NCBI GenBank assembly: GCA_043813895.1
Contig: JBDRKQ010000217.1
Location: 1-24,434, forward strand
Length of the DNA: 24,434 nucleotides
Reading direction: 5' to 3'
From: CAZTAR01 sp043813895
GTDB taxonomy: Bacteria > Planctomycetota > Phycisphaerae > UBA1845 > UTPLA1
Part shown: positions 13,790 to 21,426 of the stretch, piece by piece
Layout: every line of letters starts with the position of its first letter
Position numbering within the stretch: the stretch's first letter is position 1
Translations under genes and position numbers: made by a program
The notes under the pieces: model-generated
What the model saw: the letters and a program-made list of their open reading frames with translations, nothing else
The model's database searches: none
Told to the model about the DNA's origin: nothing

Positions 13790-15085
13790 ATGGACATTCG
13801 CAAACCTGGAGAGGCAATCAGACGGGCCGCGTCACGGAGGACAGTGACGAGTCTCTCATGTGTGATTGCCGCTTCGCTCGCGCTAGGCTGCCTCGACCGA
13901 CAGTCTCCGAACCAAGCGGCATCCGAAGGTAATCGCTCGACGTCCAAACCGCGCACTGCACCTGAGGAATGCCTTCAGGCCGCTCGGAGCCGACTTGAGG
14001 CATTCTGCGTTGAGCGTGAATGTCCCGGCGCGACGCTTGGGTTTGTATTGCCGGACGGACGAGCGGGTACCGTGGCCGCGGGGGTTTCCCGCAAGAACTA
14101 TCCCCGCCTGATGCAGCCGACCGATCGCATGTTTTCGGGCAGCATCGGCAAGACATATGTGGCGGCGCTACTGCTGAAGCTGGCCAAAGACGGGCGTGTC
14201 GATCTCGGCTCGAAGGTCTCACGCTGGTTCCCGGATGACGAATGGTTTGACAGACTCCCGAACGCGGATCGAATCACGCTTCGGATGTTGATGAATCACA
14301 CGAGTGGAATCCCGCGTCACATCATGACGCCGGCATTCAGAGACGCGCTGATAGAAAACCCTCAGAAAGTCTGGCGACCCGAGGAACTCCTCGCATTCGT
14401 GTTCGACGCGGAACCGCTCTTCCCGGCCGGCGGTGGTTGGTCATACGCAGACACAAACTACATCCTCGTCGGCATGATCATCGAGCGCGTCACCGGTCGG
14501 ACCTACTACGAGGAAGTCACGGACCGCATTCTCGTACCGTATGGCCTTGCAGACACATCGCCCGCGGATCGTCCAGACCTGGCGAGATTGGTGAGCGGGT
14601 ACACGTCCGAAGAGAACCTGTTCTCGTTGCCGGTCGAAGTCGCCGTGAAGGGGCGATACGCAATCAACCCGCAATTGGAATGGACCGGCGGCGGGCTCAT
14701 CTCGACGGCACTCGATCTGGCACGCTGGGCACACGCGTTGTACGGCGGAAACGTCCTCGAACCGGATTCACTACGACAGATGTTTCAAGGCGTCTCCACG
14801 CAAGGCGACCCCCCCGAAGAGTACGGCCTGGGCGTGGCCCTTCGACACACCGACCACGGCCTGGCGATCGGCCACAGCGGATGGGTGCCTGGGTACGTTT
14901 CATCGATGTGGTACTACGAGAAACACGGTCTGGCCGTCGCTGTCCAGGTCAACACCGACGTAGGCATCGGGCGGATCGTGCTCAGGACGTTGCTCGATAA
15001 GGTCGCGAGTGACTTGACGGGCAGGACGGCGACCTCGACCCCGCGCCGGTCTGCTCTTCTTGATCCGCACGTGGTCGGCTCGTGA
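13790..15085 (+). CDS. Serine beta-lactamase/DD-peptidase-like hydrolase, probable exported lipoprotein
   Basis: A 431-residue class C beta-lactamase-fold protein (beta-lactamase-related/EstB group). The N-terminus has basic residues, a hydrophobic stretch (SLSCVIAASLALG) and a possible lipidation cysteine (Cys34), followed by a polar linker, so export across the inner membrane is likely. Catalytic elements are S118-I-G-K121 (SxxK), YADTNY near 219 (Tyr of the YxN/YxD box) and IGHSGW near the C-terminus (HxG in place of KTG). MNHTSGIP and GLISTALDLARWAHAL are family blocks. Such proteins include esterases, peptidases and many without known substrate; antibiotic hydrolysis should not be assumed. 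I prefer the ATG at 13790 because it yields a clean signal peptide. An in-frame GTG at 13697 would add 31 residues with no export character. The frame ends 51 nt before a convergent gene. Confidence 0.85.
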   Translation: MDIRKPGEAIRRAASRRTVTSLSCVIAASLALGCLDRQSPNQAASEGNRSTSKPRTAPEECLQAARSRLEAFCVERECPGATLGFVLPDGRAGTVAAGVSRKNYPRLMQPTDRMFSGSIGKTYVAALLLKLAKDGRVDLGSKVSRWFPDDEWFDRLPNADRITLRMLMNHTSGIPRHIMTPAFRDALIENPQKVWRPEELLAFVFDAEPLFPAGGGWSYADTNYILVGMIIERVTGRTYYEEVTDRILVPYGLADTSPADRPDLARLVSGYTSEENLFSLPVEVAVKGRYAINPQLEWTGGGLISTALDLARWAHALYGGNVLEPDSLRQMFQGVSTQGDPPEEYGLGVALRHTDHGLAIGHSGWVPGYVSSMWYYEKHGLAVAVQVNTDVGIGRIVLRTLLDKVASDLTGRTATSTPRRSALLDPHVVGS

Positions 15086-15136
15086 GAATCCCGCCGGTGA
15101 ACAATGTGGCTTTCGTCGCGGCGGCTTCGCCGGACA

Positions 15137-17302
15137 TCACGTGCCGAAGCCCCTGATCCACAATGCCACGTCGTGGGATACAGTGCCCCACTGCGAGCCG
15201 TCCCATGCCAGGCACGATCCATTGCCGCTGAGAGAACTCATCAACCAGAACCGGCAGTCCGGCTCGCCTGGACCGGGTACCCCGGCAATGCGAATCCAAC
15301 CGTCGGTCGGAATCGGACAAAGGTCAAGAATGGTCACGCTGTATCGGCGGATCGGCAACACGCCGTTCCACAGCAGCCCCGTGTCCTCGATCGCCGGAGT
15401 CACCACCGACTCGCACGCCAGCTCCCCAGGCGCACCTGCGGCATTCTCATACAGCGACACGAGGCAATCGGATGTTCCTTTATCGCATGGCGCATGACCG
15501 CCTTGGACGTCGGACACCGCAGTCACGCCCCACCAACTGATGTGCGTCGCAAACGCGACGCCCACCCAATAGTGCTCGGCAATCTCGGAGCCCGTTCCCA
15601 ACTCGCTGGGCAGAATCGGCCCGTTCTCATCCAATCCCTGAAACAGCAAGGTCTTCCACGAGACACACATATCGCACGTCACGTCCGAGCACAGGGTCCC
15701 GGGAGGATGTGGCATTCCGCCGGATTCCAAGCACGTCGTGGGGTCTTCCTCTGTACAACTGCCGTCCGTCCAGCAACAGGCCGTTGGCTCGCACACGCCG
15801 GCCGCGCATGTCACGGCATCGCCGGCGTACGTCCCACCCGCATCCTCACATGCGAACTCGGTCAACTCCTGGCACGACATGTCATAGAAGCAGCACGCGC
15901 CCGTCGGCGGCGGCTCCGAACAATCATCGCAATTCGTCACGTCGCCCGACGCCGCATCGCTCGCGACGTTCCCGCAGCAATCCGCCGCGAGCACGGTCAC
16001 CTGGATTGTTACTGGGCACTCCTCCGCATCCGTCACGAGCACCTGGCCGCTCACGTCGATGCCGCCGCTCCCGTTCGGTGTCTTCGTGATGTCCGGTACG
16101 CCCAACTGCCCGACGCCCGTGGCGATCACAACCTCAACCTCGATATCACTCGGCTCGATGCAGCAGGTGTCCTCCACTGTCGCCGAAAACGTCACGAGCG
16201 CCGAGCACTCGCTGCTGACGTCGCCTCCGACGACCAATAATCCCTGGACCTCGGGTGCCGCGACGTCCTCAACAAGAATCGTCTGCACGCCGATCGTGGT
16301 GTTGTCCCACGCATCCATCGCCGTCCAAGTGCAAACGATCGTCTCCGGACAGTTGCCGGACGTCGCGCAGCTACACGTCACCGTAGGTTCAGCGTCACAA
16401 TTGTCGGTCGCGACCGCATGGCCCACGCTGGCGAAATCGATCGCATGGCCACACTCCAACATGACGTCGGGCGGAACTTCCAATTCAGGCGGCAACGTGT
16501 CTTCCAGGAGAACCGTCGTCTCGCACTTCGCGGTCCGGCCGATCGAATCGGCCGCCGTAATCGTCACGACCACCGGCCCGCCCACTTCCAGCGGAGTTCC
16601 GGCAGGCGGCGTCTGCTCAACCGTCACGTCCAGTGCCGGTCCGTCTTCGTTTTCGACGTTGATCTCGCCCCTCAAGTCGGGAACCTCTCCGAAACATTCC
16701 GGCCCGGCACTCAGTACGACTGCAGCCGCGCACGTCGTGATACTCAGGAAGGTCTCGCACTCATCGGGTATATCGTTGCCATTAAGATCTGCGCTGACGC
16801 CCGCGACGATATCACGCGCGTCCGGCGTCCCGTTGTCGTTGCAGTCCGGCGGCGGAACCGGCACGGAAAACGCGATTGTGCCCCCGCCCTCATAGTCTTG
16901 CCCCAGGAAATAAACACGTTCCACCAACAAGAAGCCGGTCTGCAATCTCGCGGGCGCAAGAAACGGCGCGGCCCCGGTGATCCTGGCCGTCACGGTGATC
17001 CGCTCGGCGACAGTGCGGACCAATGCCGCCTGAGACTCAATGCCGGAAACGGTCAACACACGGGAAGTCCGCCGGACAGATTGTCCCTGTGACTCGAACT
17101 TCGCCTCGATCGCCACAGGCACACCCGACTGGTTGTCAAGCAAGAGGAGAACGCTGTCGGAGGGAACACTGGGAAGTGGATTCCCGGCCGGATTCGTGCC
17201 GGCCCCCAGGAAATCGCCCACACTCTCGCAGCCCGGGCTCGCGCAAATCAACACGGCCCCAGAAATCAGAAGGGCGCCACAGGTGCTCCATAGGCGGCGC
17301 AT
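15137..17302 (-). CDS. Large exported cysteine-rich protein with HYR-like and planctomycete-type repeats
   Basis: A 721-residue protein with an N-terminal signal (RRLWSTCGALLISGAVLICASPGC). Cys25 could be lipidated, but the box is not canonical. Residues about 150-180 hold DCNDNGTPD...DLNGNDIPDEC, the paired Asp/Asn-rich calcium-binding motif common in planctomycete secreted proteins. Next come HYR/Ig-like segments: PPAGTPLEVGGPVVVTITAAD with CETTVLLEDTLPPEL, DNCDAEPTVTCSC with TILVEDVAAPEV, and a third around TFSATVEDTCC. Then two cysteine-rich modules follow: GACCFYDMSCQELTEFACED and TACCWTDGSCTEEDPTTCLE, each with GGxxx and a closing C. The last about 150 residues are a Trp/Gly-rich domain ending VALWIRGFGT. 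I know of no enzymatic activity; a cell-surface or matrix role is inferred. AAGGAGAAG just before the ATG at 17302 sets the start. Function unknown. Confidence 0.8.
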   Translation of the reverse strand: MRRLWSTCGALLISGAVLICASPGCESVGDFLGAGTNPAGNPLPSVPSDSVLLLLDNQSGVPVAIEAKFESQGQSVRRTSRVLTVSGIESQAALVRTVAERITVTARITGAAPFLAPARLQTGFLLVERVYFLGQDYEGGGTIAFSVPVPPPDCNDNGTPDARDIVAGVSADLNGNDIPDECETFLSITTCAAAVVLSAGPECFGEVPDLRGEINVENEDGPALDVTVEQTPPAGTPLEVGGPVVVTITAADSIGRTAKCETTVLLEDTLPPELEVPPDVMLECGHAIDFASVGHAVATDNCDAEPTVTCSCATSGNCPETIVCTWTAMDAWDNTTIGVQTILVEDVAAPEVQGLLVVGGDVSSECSALVTFSATVEDTCCIEPSDIEVEVVIATGVGQLGVPDITKTPNGSGGIDVSGQVLVTDAEECPVTIQVTVLAADCCGNVASDAASGDVTNCDDCSEPPPTGACCFYDMSCQELTEFACEDAGGTYAGDAVTCAAGVCEPTACCWTDGSCTEEDPTTCLESGGMPHPPGTLCSDVTCDMCVSWKTLLFQGLDENGPILPSELGTGSEIAEHYWVGVAFATHISWWGVTAVSDVQGGHAPCDKGTSDCLVSLYENAAGAPGELACESVVTPAIEDTGLLWNGVLPIRRYSVTILDLCPIPTDGWIRIAGVPGPGEPDCRFWLMSSLSGNGSCLAWDGSQWGTVSHDVALWIRGFGT

Positions 17303-17405
17303 ATCTTCTCCTTCCTTTTTGAGCCCGGTCCAGGTTGCGCGAAGTCCGCACTTCGCTTGCGCGCTGCCCGATCGCCCGCGCGAAAGAGGTGTGTGCGCGG
17401 CTGAT

Positions 17406-17434
17406 ATTGAACCACATGAGCCCGACCTATACAA
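17406..17434 (-). promoter_or_regulatory. Possible promoter of the cysteine-rich exported protein
   Basis: On the minus strand TTGTAT (17434-17429), a 17-nt spacer, and TTCAAT (17411-17406); each hexamer matches the sigma70 consensus at 4 of 6 positions. The leader would be about 100 nt and would contain the small hairpin at 17339-17356. Confidence 0.3.
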
Positions 17435-17508
17435 GGTCTTCTGCCACACGCGGAGCTCATCGGGTCCGTGACGGCCTCCATGGGGCGTTCCGGAACCGGA
17501 AAACCTGA

Positions 17509-17530
17509 CGTCGGCCCCCTACGACCGACG
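17509..17530 (-). repeat. Degenerate palindrome family A, copy 6
   Basis: Minus-strand CGTCGGTC, GTAGGG, GGCCGACG with GGAG before it: the family layout with one broken pair in the stem. It looks like a decayed copy. Confidence 0.55.
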
Positions 17531-17612
17531 CTCCATTCGGTGTCGCAGCCCGGCCGCCGCAGCCCGCCGGAAGCGTCACGCACTCCGGACCCGCCTCGCC
17601 GGATAGCCACGG

Positions 17613-17641
17613 TTGACTACCCTTTGTCGCCACGGTAAATT
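17613..17641 (+). promoter_or_regulatory. Proposed promoter of the HMG-CoA synthase operon
   Basis: TTGACT (5 of 6 to consensus), a 17-nt spacer, and TAAATT (4 of 6). Its spacing and -10 shape resemble the element before gcvT. The 5' leader to the ATG at 17763 would be about 115 nt. Confidence 0.45.
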
Positions 17642-17762
17642 GCTTGATTCCGTATCTTTCCACAAGTACTGGTCACCGCGACCCGGCGACTTGTGATTGG
17701 TTGTTGGGACGCCCGGACACCGTGTTCAACCGCGGCTCCGGCCCAGAGAATGAGGAGGACAG

Positions 17763-18821
17763 ATGGCTGTAGGAATCATCGGCTATGGCGCCCACATCCC
17801 CAGGCGGCGAATTAAGGTCGAAGAGATCGCCAAAGTCTGGGGAGCGGACGCGCCAAGCTACAAGAAGGGCCTGGAACTGCGCGAGAAGTCGGTCCCGGGC
17901 CTCGACGAGGACACGATCACGCTCTCCGTCGAAGCGGCCCGAAGCGCGCTGGCGAGGGCCGATATCGACGCGAAGGACATCGGCGCCGTGTACGTCGGCA
18001 GCGAATCGCATCCTTACGCTGTCAAGCCCTCCGGCGTCACCGTCGCCGAGGCGATCGGCGCGACGCCGGATTGCCACTGCGCCGACTTCGAGTTCGCCTG
18101 CAAGGCGGGCTCCGAAGGCATGTTCGTCGTCTATGGGCTGGTCAAGGCCGGCTTGATCAAGTACGGCATGGGCATCGGCGGAGACACTTCACAGGGTGCC
18201 CCGGGTGACGCCCTCGAGTACTCCGCCGCCGCGGGCGCCGCCGCCTTCATCATGGGCGCAGACGACGACCGGATCATCGCGACGGTCGACGAGTCCTACT
18301 CCTTCATGACGGACACGCCGGACTTCTGGCGCCGCGAGCACCAGTTCTATCCCGCTCACGGCGGCCGCTTCACGGGCGAACCGGCGTACTTCCGAACGGT
18401 CACGGGCGCAGTCGACGGCATCCTGGAGAAGTCCGGCATGAAACCCGGCGACTTCAAGTACGCGATCTTCCACCAACCCAACGGCAAGTTCCCCAAGCGC
18501 GTCGCCAAGCGGCTGGGCTTCAGCTTCGAACAGATCGATGTCGGACGCCTCGTCCCTACGCTGGGCAACACATACTCCGGCGCATCGCCGCTTGGGTTGA
18601 CGGCCGTCTTGGATGTTGCCGAACCCGGCGACAGGGTAATGATGTGTTCATACGGCTCCGGCGCCGGCAGCGACGCCTTCGTGTTGACGGTCCGCGACCG
18701 CGTTCGCAAGACGCGAGACCTCGCTCCGAGGACCCGTTGGCTGCTGGACGAGAACGTGACCTATCTCGAATACGGCGAGTATGCCAAGCTGCGGCGTAAG
18801 ATCCGCCTGGCGGCTCACTAG
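17763..18821 (+). CDS. Hydroxymethylglutaryl-CoA synthase, archaeal type
   Basis: A 352-residue cytoplasmic enzyme that condenses acetyl-CoA with acetoacetyl-CoA to give HMG-CoA and free CoA. The thiolase-fold triad of the archaeal/short HMG-CoA synthase group is visible: Glu81 in VGSESHPYAVKPSG, the acyl-accepting Cys113 in ADFEFACKAGSEGM, and His237 in AIFHQPNGKFPKR. The HGGRFTGEPAYF block and the closing GNTYSGASPLGLTAVLD and MCSYGSGAGSDAF blocks also match. Its length of about 350, against about 390 or more for eukaryotic-type and many bacterial MvaS proteins, supports the archaeal type. AGGAGG 4-9 nt before the ATG is strong. The thiolase ribosome binding site overlaps this gene's stop codon. 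In archaea this enzyme, the thiolase and the DUF35 protein form one complex that passes acetoacetyl-CoA directly; the gene order here predicts the same. Confidence 0.93.
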   Translation: MAVGIIGYGAHIPRRRIKVEEIAKVWGADAPSYKKGLELREKSVPGLDEDTITLSVEAARSALARADIDAKDIGAVYVGSESHPYAVKPSGVTVAEAIGATPDCHCADFEFACKAGSEGMFVVYGLVKAGLIKYGMGIGGDTSQGAPGDALEYSAAAGAAAFIMGADDDRIIATVDESYSFMTDTPDFWRREHQFYPAHGGRFTGEPAYFRTVTGAVDGILEKSGMKPGDFKYAIFHQPNGKFPKRVAKRLGFSFEQIDVGRLVPTLGNTYSGASPLGLTAVLDVAEPGDRVMMCSYGSGAGSDAFVLTVRDRVRKTRDLAPRTRWLLDENVTYLEYGEYAKLRRKIRLAAH

Positions 18822-18834
18822 GAGGACAAGAACA

Positions 18835-19989
18835 ATGAGAGATGTTGCCGTAATCGGCGTCGGAATGCAGAACTGGGGCGAGCTGTGGGAGAAATCCACG
18901 CGCGACATTTTTGTCGAGTCCGCGTTGCTCGCCATGGATGATGCCGGCGTCGACAAGCTTGAATCACTATACATCGGAAGCATGAGTCCCGGGCTCTTCT
19001 CGGCTCAGGAGCACCTCGAATCGGTGATGGCCGATTACCTCGGCCAGGCGGGGATACCGGGCACGCGCGTCGAGTCCGCCTGCGCGTCCGGCGGTTTGGC
19101 GTTCCGCATGGCTTACATGGACGTCGCAAGCGGGATGCACGACGTCGTGATGGCCAGCGGTGTCGAGAAGATGACGGACGTCAGCGGAGGCGATGCGACA
19201 CGCGCCCTCGCCACTGCCGCCGACATGAAGTGGGAAGGGCGAAGCGGCGTCACCTTCCCGGGTCTGTACGCGATGATGGCTGTGGCGCACATGGCCAAGT
19301 ACGGAACGACGCGTGAGCAACTTGCGTCGGTCGCGGTGAAGAACCATCGCAACGGCAAGTCGAACCCGCGGGCGCAGTTTCGAATGGACGTCACCGTCGA
19401 AGGCGTGATCAATTCCGTCAAGGTGGCCGATCCGCTGAACATCCTGGATTGCTCCCCGATCACGGACGGTGCGGCCGCGGCGATCCTCGTTCCCGCCGAC
19501 ATGGTGAAGAAGTACAAGAAACTCGGTGTCAAGATAACTGGCACGGGACACGCGACGGACACGATCGCCTTGCACGACCGTGCGGACATGACGACGCTTG
19601 CCGCCGTCAATTCCGCCGCCGAACAGGCCTACAAGATGTCCGGCAAGGGACCGAAGGACATCGACTTCGCCGAAGTCCACGACTGCTTCACAATCGCCGA
19701 GATCATCGTGTCGGAGAGCCTCGGTTTCTTCGAGCGCGGCAAGGGCGGCCCGGCCGTTGAAGCAGGCGAAACGGCCATCGGAGGCCGCATTCCGATCAAT
19801 CCGAGTGGTGGCCTCAAGTCGAAGGGCCATCCCGTCGGTGCCACAGGCGTGGCACAAATCGTCGAGATAACAGAGCAGCTTCGCGGCGAGTGCGGTGAGC
19901 GACAGATCAAGAATGCGAGAGTCGCGATGGCTCAGAACATGGGCGGGAGTGGTGGAAGCTCCCTCGTGCACATTCTGGAGGTGATGTAG
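18835..19989 (+). CDS. Acetyl-CoA C-acetyltransferase, archaeal/SCP2-type thiolase
   Basis: A 384-residue thiolase expected to condense two acetyl-CoA to acetoacetyl-CoA (or run in reverse). VESACASGGLAF carries the nucleophilic Cys83, AEVHDCFTIAEI carries His282, and GGLKSKGHPVGATGVAQ carries His332. The C-terminal NMGGSGGSSLVHIL replaces the C-x-G block of classical thiolases, which is the mark of the SCP2/archaeal group that works with a DUF35 partner. An in-frame ATG at 18781 lies inside the previous gene; the start at 18835 has AGGAGG 8 nt upstream, overlapping the previous stop codon, and matches the family N-terminus (MRDVAVIGVGMQNWGE). The DUF35 gene begins at the very next base after the stop. 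Confidence 0.92.
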   Translation: MRDVAVIGVGMQNWGELWEKSTRDIFVESALLAMDDAGVDKLESLYIGSMSPGLFSAQEHLESVMADYLGQAGIPGTRVESACASGGLAFRMAYMDVASGMHDVVMASGVEKMTDVSGGDATRALATAADMKWEGRSGVTFPGLYAMMAVAHMAKYGTTREQLASVAVKNHRNGKSNPRAQFRMDVTVEGVINSVKVADPLNILDCSPITDGAAAAILVPADMVKKYKKLGVKITGTGHATDTIALHDRADMTTLAAVNSAAEQAYKMSGKGPKDIDFAEVHDCFTIAEIIVSESLGFFERGKGGPAVEAGETAIGGRIPINPSGGLKSKGHPVGATGVAQIVEITEQLRGECGERQIKNARVAMAQNMGGSGGSSLVHILEVM

Positions 19990-20385
19990 ATGCCACCCGC
20001 AAGATCATGGAGAGCATATCCGCAGGCCTATCGTCTCGAAGCCGCCCGCTGCAAGAAATGTGGGAAGGTACACTATCCGCCCCGGCTGATTTGCAGCAAG
20101 TGCCACGGGCGCGAGTTCGAGCGTTTCAACATGAAGCTTACCGGCAAGGTGGTAACGCACACGGTGATCCGCACGCCGTCGGACGAGTTCTCCGGCGAGG
20201 CGCCCTTTGCTGTCGGCGTTGTTGAAATGGATGACGGCGCGCGTCTGACGACACAGATCGTCGACGCCGCCTTCGAGGAGATCAAGATCGGGATGCCCGT
20301 GAAGCTCGAGTTCCGCCGGCTCTACTCCGAGGGGGACGCCGGCATCATCCACTACGGCCACAAGGCGGTACCGGTCAGGCGATAG
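19990..20385 (+). CDS. DUF35 zinc-ribbon/OB-fold protein, thiolase-HMG-CoA synthase partner
   Basis: A 131-residue protein with a rubredoxin-like zinc ribbon (Cys21-x2-Cys24 ... Cys35-x2-Cys38 in CKKCGKVHYPPRLICSKC) followed by an OB-fold (GKVVTHTVIRTP...FAVGVVEMDDGARLTTQIVD...GMPVKLEFRRLY). In the archaeal acetoacetyl-CoA thiolase/HMG-CoA synthase complex the DUF35 protein bridges the two enzymes and shares the CoA-binding site; here the immediate linkage (ATG directly after the thiolase TAG, ribosome binding site GGAGGTG inside the thiolase end) predicts the same role. It has no enzymatic residues of its own. The gene is followed by 176 nt of palindromic repeats before the hydratase gene, so the operon may be interrupted or post-transcriptionally divided there. 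Confidence 0.9.
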   Translation: MPPARSWRAYPQAYRLEAARCKKCGKVHYPPRLICSKCHGREFERFNMKLTGKVVTHTVIRTPSDEFSGEAPFAVGVVEMDDGARLTTQIVDAAFEEIKIGMPVKLEFRRLYSEGDAGIIHYGHKAVPVRR

Positions 20386-20412
20386 CTCGACGAGGTGGAA
20401 TGTGGGGTGTAG

Positions 20413-20434
20413 CGTCCGACCCCCGCGTCGGACG
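20413..20434 (+). repeat. Dispersed palindrome family A, copy 7
   Basis: Stem CGTCCGAC / GTCGGACG around CCCCGC, with GTAG before and TGGAA after. It is nearly identical to copy 2 (351-372), 20 kb away. Confidence 0.85.
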
Positions 20435-20436
20435 TG

Positions 20437-20529
20437 GAAGAGCCGCGGACTTCAGTCCGCGCGGCCGTCCGAAGATAGAGAAGGCATCGCAGGGGGAATG
20501 ACCGCGCGGACTGAAGTCCGCGGCTCTTC
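20437..20529 (+). repeat. 28-bp perfect inverted repeat (family B pair) within the acyl-CoA operon
   Basis: The left arm at 20437-20464 and the right arm at 20502-20529 are perfect reverse complements over 28 nt, with a 37-nt loop. Each arm is itself a family B palindrome (CCGCGGACT/AGTCCGCG core). No T-run follows; the hydratase ribosome binding site begins 22 nt after it. Confidence 0.92.
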
Positions 20530-20561
20530 TTCGCAAGCATCGGCTGGTTCAGGAGGTTCGC

Positions 20562-21347
20562 ATGACCCACGGCACCGTACGCCTTGCCTGTGAAGGCTCC
20601 GTTGCGCGGGTCACGCTCGACCGGCCTGACATCCGAAACGCGTTCAACGACCAGATGCTCGATGACCTCCGAGAGGCATTCGCCGCGGTCCGGGACGATC
20701 CCGCGGTGCGCGTCGCCGTGCTCACGGGAGAGGGCAAGGCGTTCTGCGCCGGCGCCGATCTCCATTGGATGAAACGCGTTGTCAGCTACACCTACGAGCA
20801 GAACTACGAAGACTCCCTCAACCTCGCGATGATGCTCCGGGAGATCTACGACTGCCCCAAACCGGTCGTCGGCAGGATCAACGGAACCGCGATCGGAGGC
20901 GGCACTGGCGTCGTCGCCGTCTGCGACATTGCCATCGCGTCCGAGGATGCGGTGTTCGCTTTCTCGGAAACGAAGCTCGGCCTGACACCGGCGGCAATCT
21001 CGCCCTACCTGCTCAAGCGGATGGGCGAGAAGAACCTCCGCGAGTACTTTCTCACCGGAGAGCGATTCACCGCGACCCAAGCAGCGGAGATGGGACTCGT
21101 GAACGCAGTCGTGCCTGCGGATCAGCTTGATGTCGCCGTGGACGAGAAGATAAGAATGATCTTGACCGGCGGGCCCGAAGCGTTGGCCGTCTCGAAGGCC
21201 TTGATCAGCGAGGTGGCCCGGCGCTCAATCCAGGACAATGGTCCGTACACGGCCGAGGTAATCTCGAAGCTGCGAATGAGTGAGGAGGGCCAGGAAGGCA
21301 TGAACGCCTTCCTGAACAAACGAAAACCAGAATGGATTGGCGATTAA
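20562..21347 (+). CDS. Enoyl-CoA hydratase, LiuC/methylglutaconyl-CoA hydratase-like
   Basis: A 261-residue crotonase-fold enzyme. AFCAGADLHWMKR (60-72) and the INGTAIGGGTGVVAVCDIAIAS block (107-127) form the oxyanion hole. FSETKLGLTPAAISPYLLKRMGE (134-156) matches methylglutaconyl-CoA hydratases of leucine catabolism (LiuC), which share ADLxWMK, a long 'YS/T.EEN..D...LA.ML' segment, 'LGL.PA.ISPY', and a closing 'EGQEGM.AFL.KRKP.W'. Glu136 in SETKLGL is kept; the first glutamate of classical crotonases is absent (GTGV), which I believe is also so in LiuC. Its likely reaction is reversible hydration of 3-methylglutaconyl-CoA to HMG-CoA, the product of the synthase upstream. AGGAGG 5 nt before the ATG is strong. 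The last codons (WIGD-stop) run into a heptamer repeat. Another short enoyl-CoA substrate is possible. Confidence 0.85.
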   Translation: MTHGTVRLACEGSVARVTLDRPDIRNAFNDQMLDDLREAFAAVRDDPAVRVAVLTGEGKAFCAGADLHWMKRVVSYTYEQNYEDSLNLAMMLREIYDCPKPVVGRINGTAIGGGTGVVAVCDIAIASEDAVFAFSETKLGLTPAAISPYLLKRMGEKNLREYFLTGERFTATQAAEMGLVNAVVPADQLDVAVDEKIRMILTGGPEALAVSKALISEVARRSIQDNGPYTAEVISKLRMSEEGQEGMNAFLNKRKPEWIGD

Positions 21348-21411
21348 CGATTCGAGGTTCTCGGAGTAACGCCACTGTCCATCGCACAATTGCCAATCTG
21401 CAATCGCCAAT
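21335..21411 (+). repeat. Heptamer repeats flanking the hydratase-biotin carboxylase spacer
   Basis: GATTGGC-GATTAAC-GATTCGA lies at the left end and CAATCTG-CAATCGC-CAATAGC-type units, the reverse orientation, at the right. ATTGGCGATT (21336-21345) and AATCGCCAAT (21402-21411) are perfect 10-bp reverse complements. The hydratase stop codon lies inside the left half. Confidence 0.75.
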
Positions 21412-21426
21412 AGCCCGGTGTTGTTT

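Larger units (their letters stand above)
17303..17762. other. Divergent intergenic region (460 nt)
   Basis: No coding sequence is supported here. It holds the leader of the minus-strand cysteine-rich protein, with a 7-bp hairpin (GCGAAGT/ACTTCGC, 17339-17356), promoter-like elements facing both ways (17406-17434 minus; 17613-17641 plus), and a worn family A palindrome (17509-17530). Short open frames across it have no recognisable content. Confidence 0.6.

Noticed and set aside
13790..15085. Antibiotic-resistance beta-lactamase
   Set aside because: The SxxK/YxD/HxG pattern fits the broad beta-lactamase-related esterase/peptidase group, and HxG in place of KTG argues against calling it a resistance enzyme.
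15086..15136. Bidirectional terminator between the beta-lactamase-like gene and the cysteine-rich protein gene
   Set aside because: A CCGCCG/CGGCGG pairing with a loop of about 20 nt exists but is weak and has no T-run on either strand.
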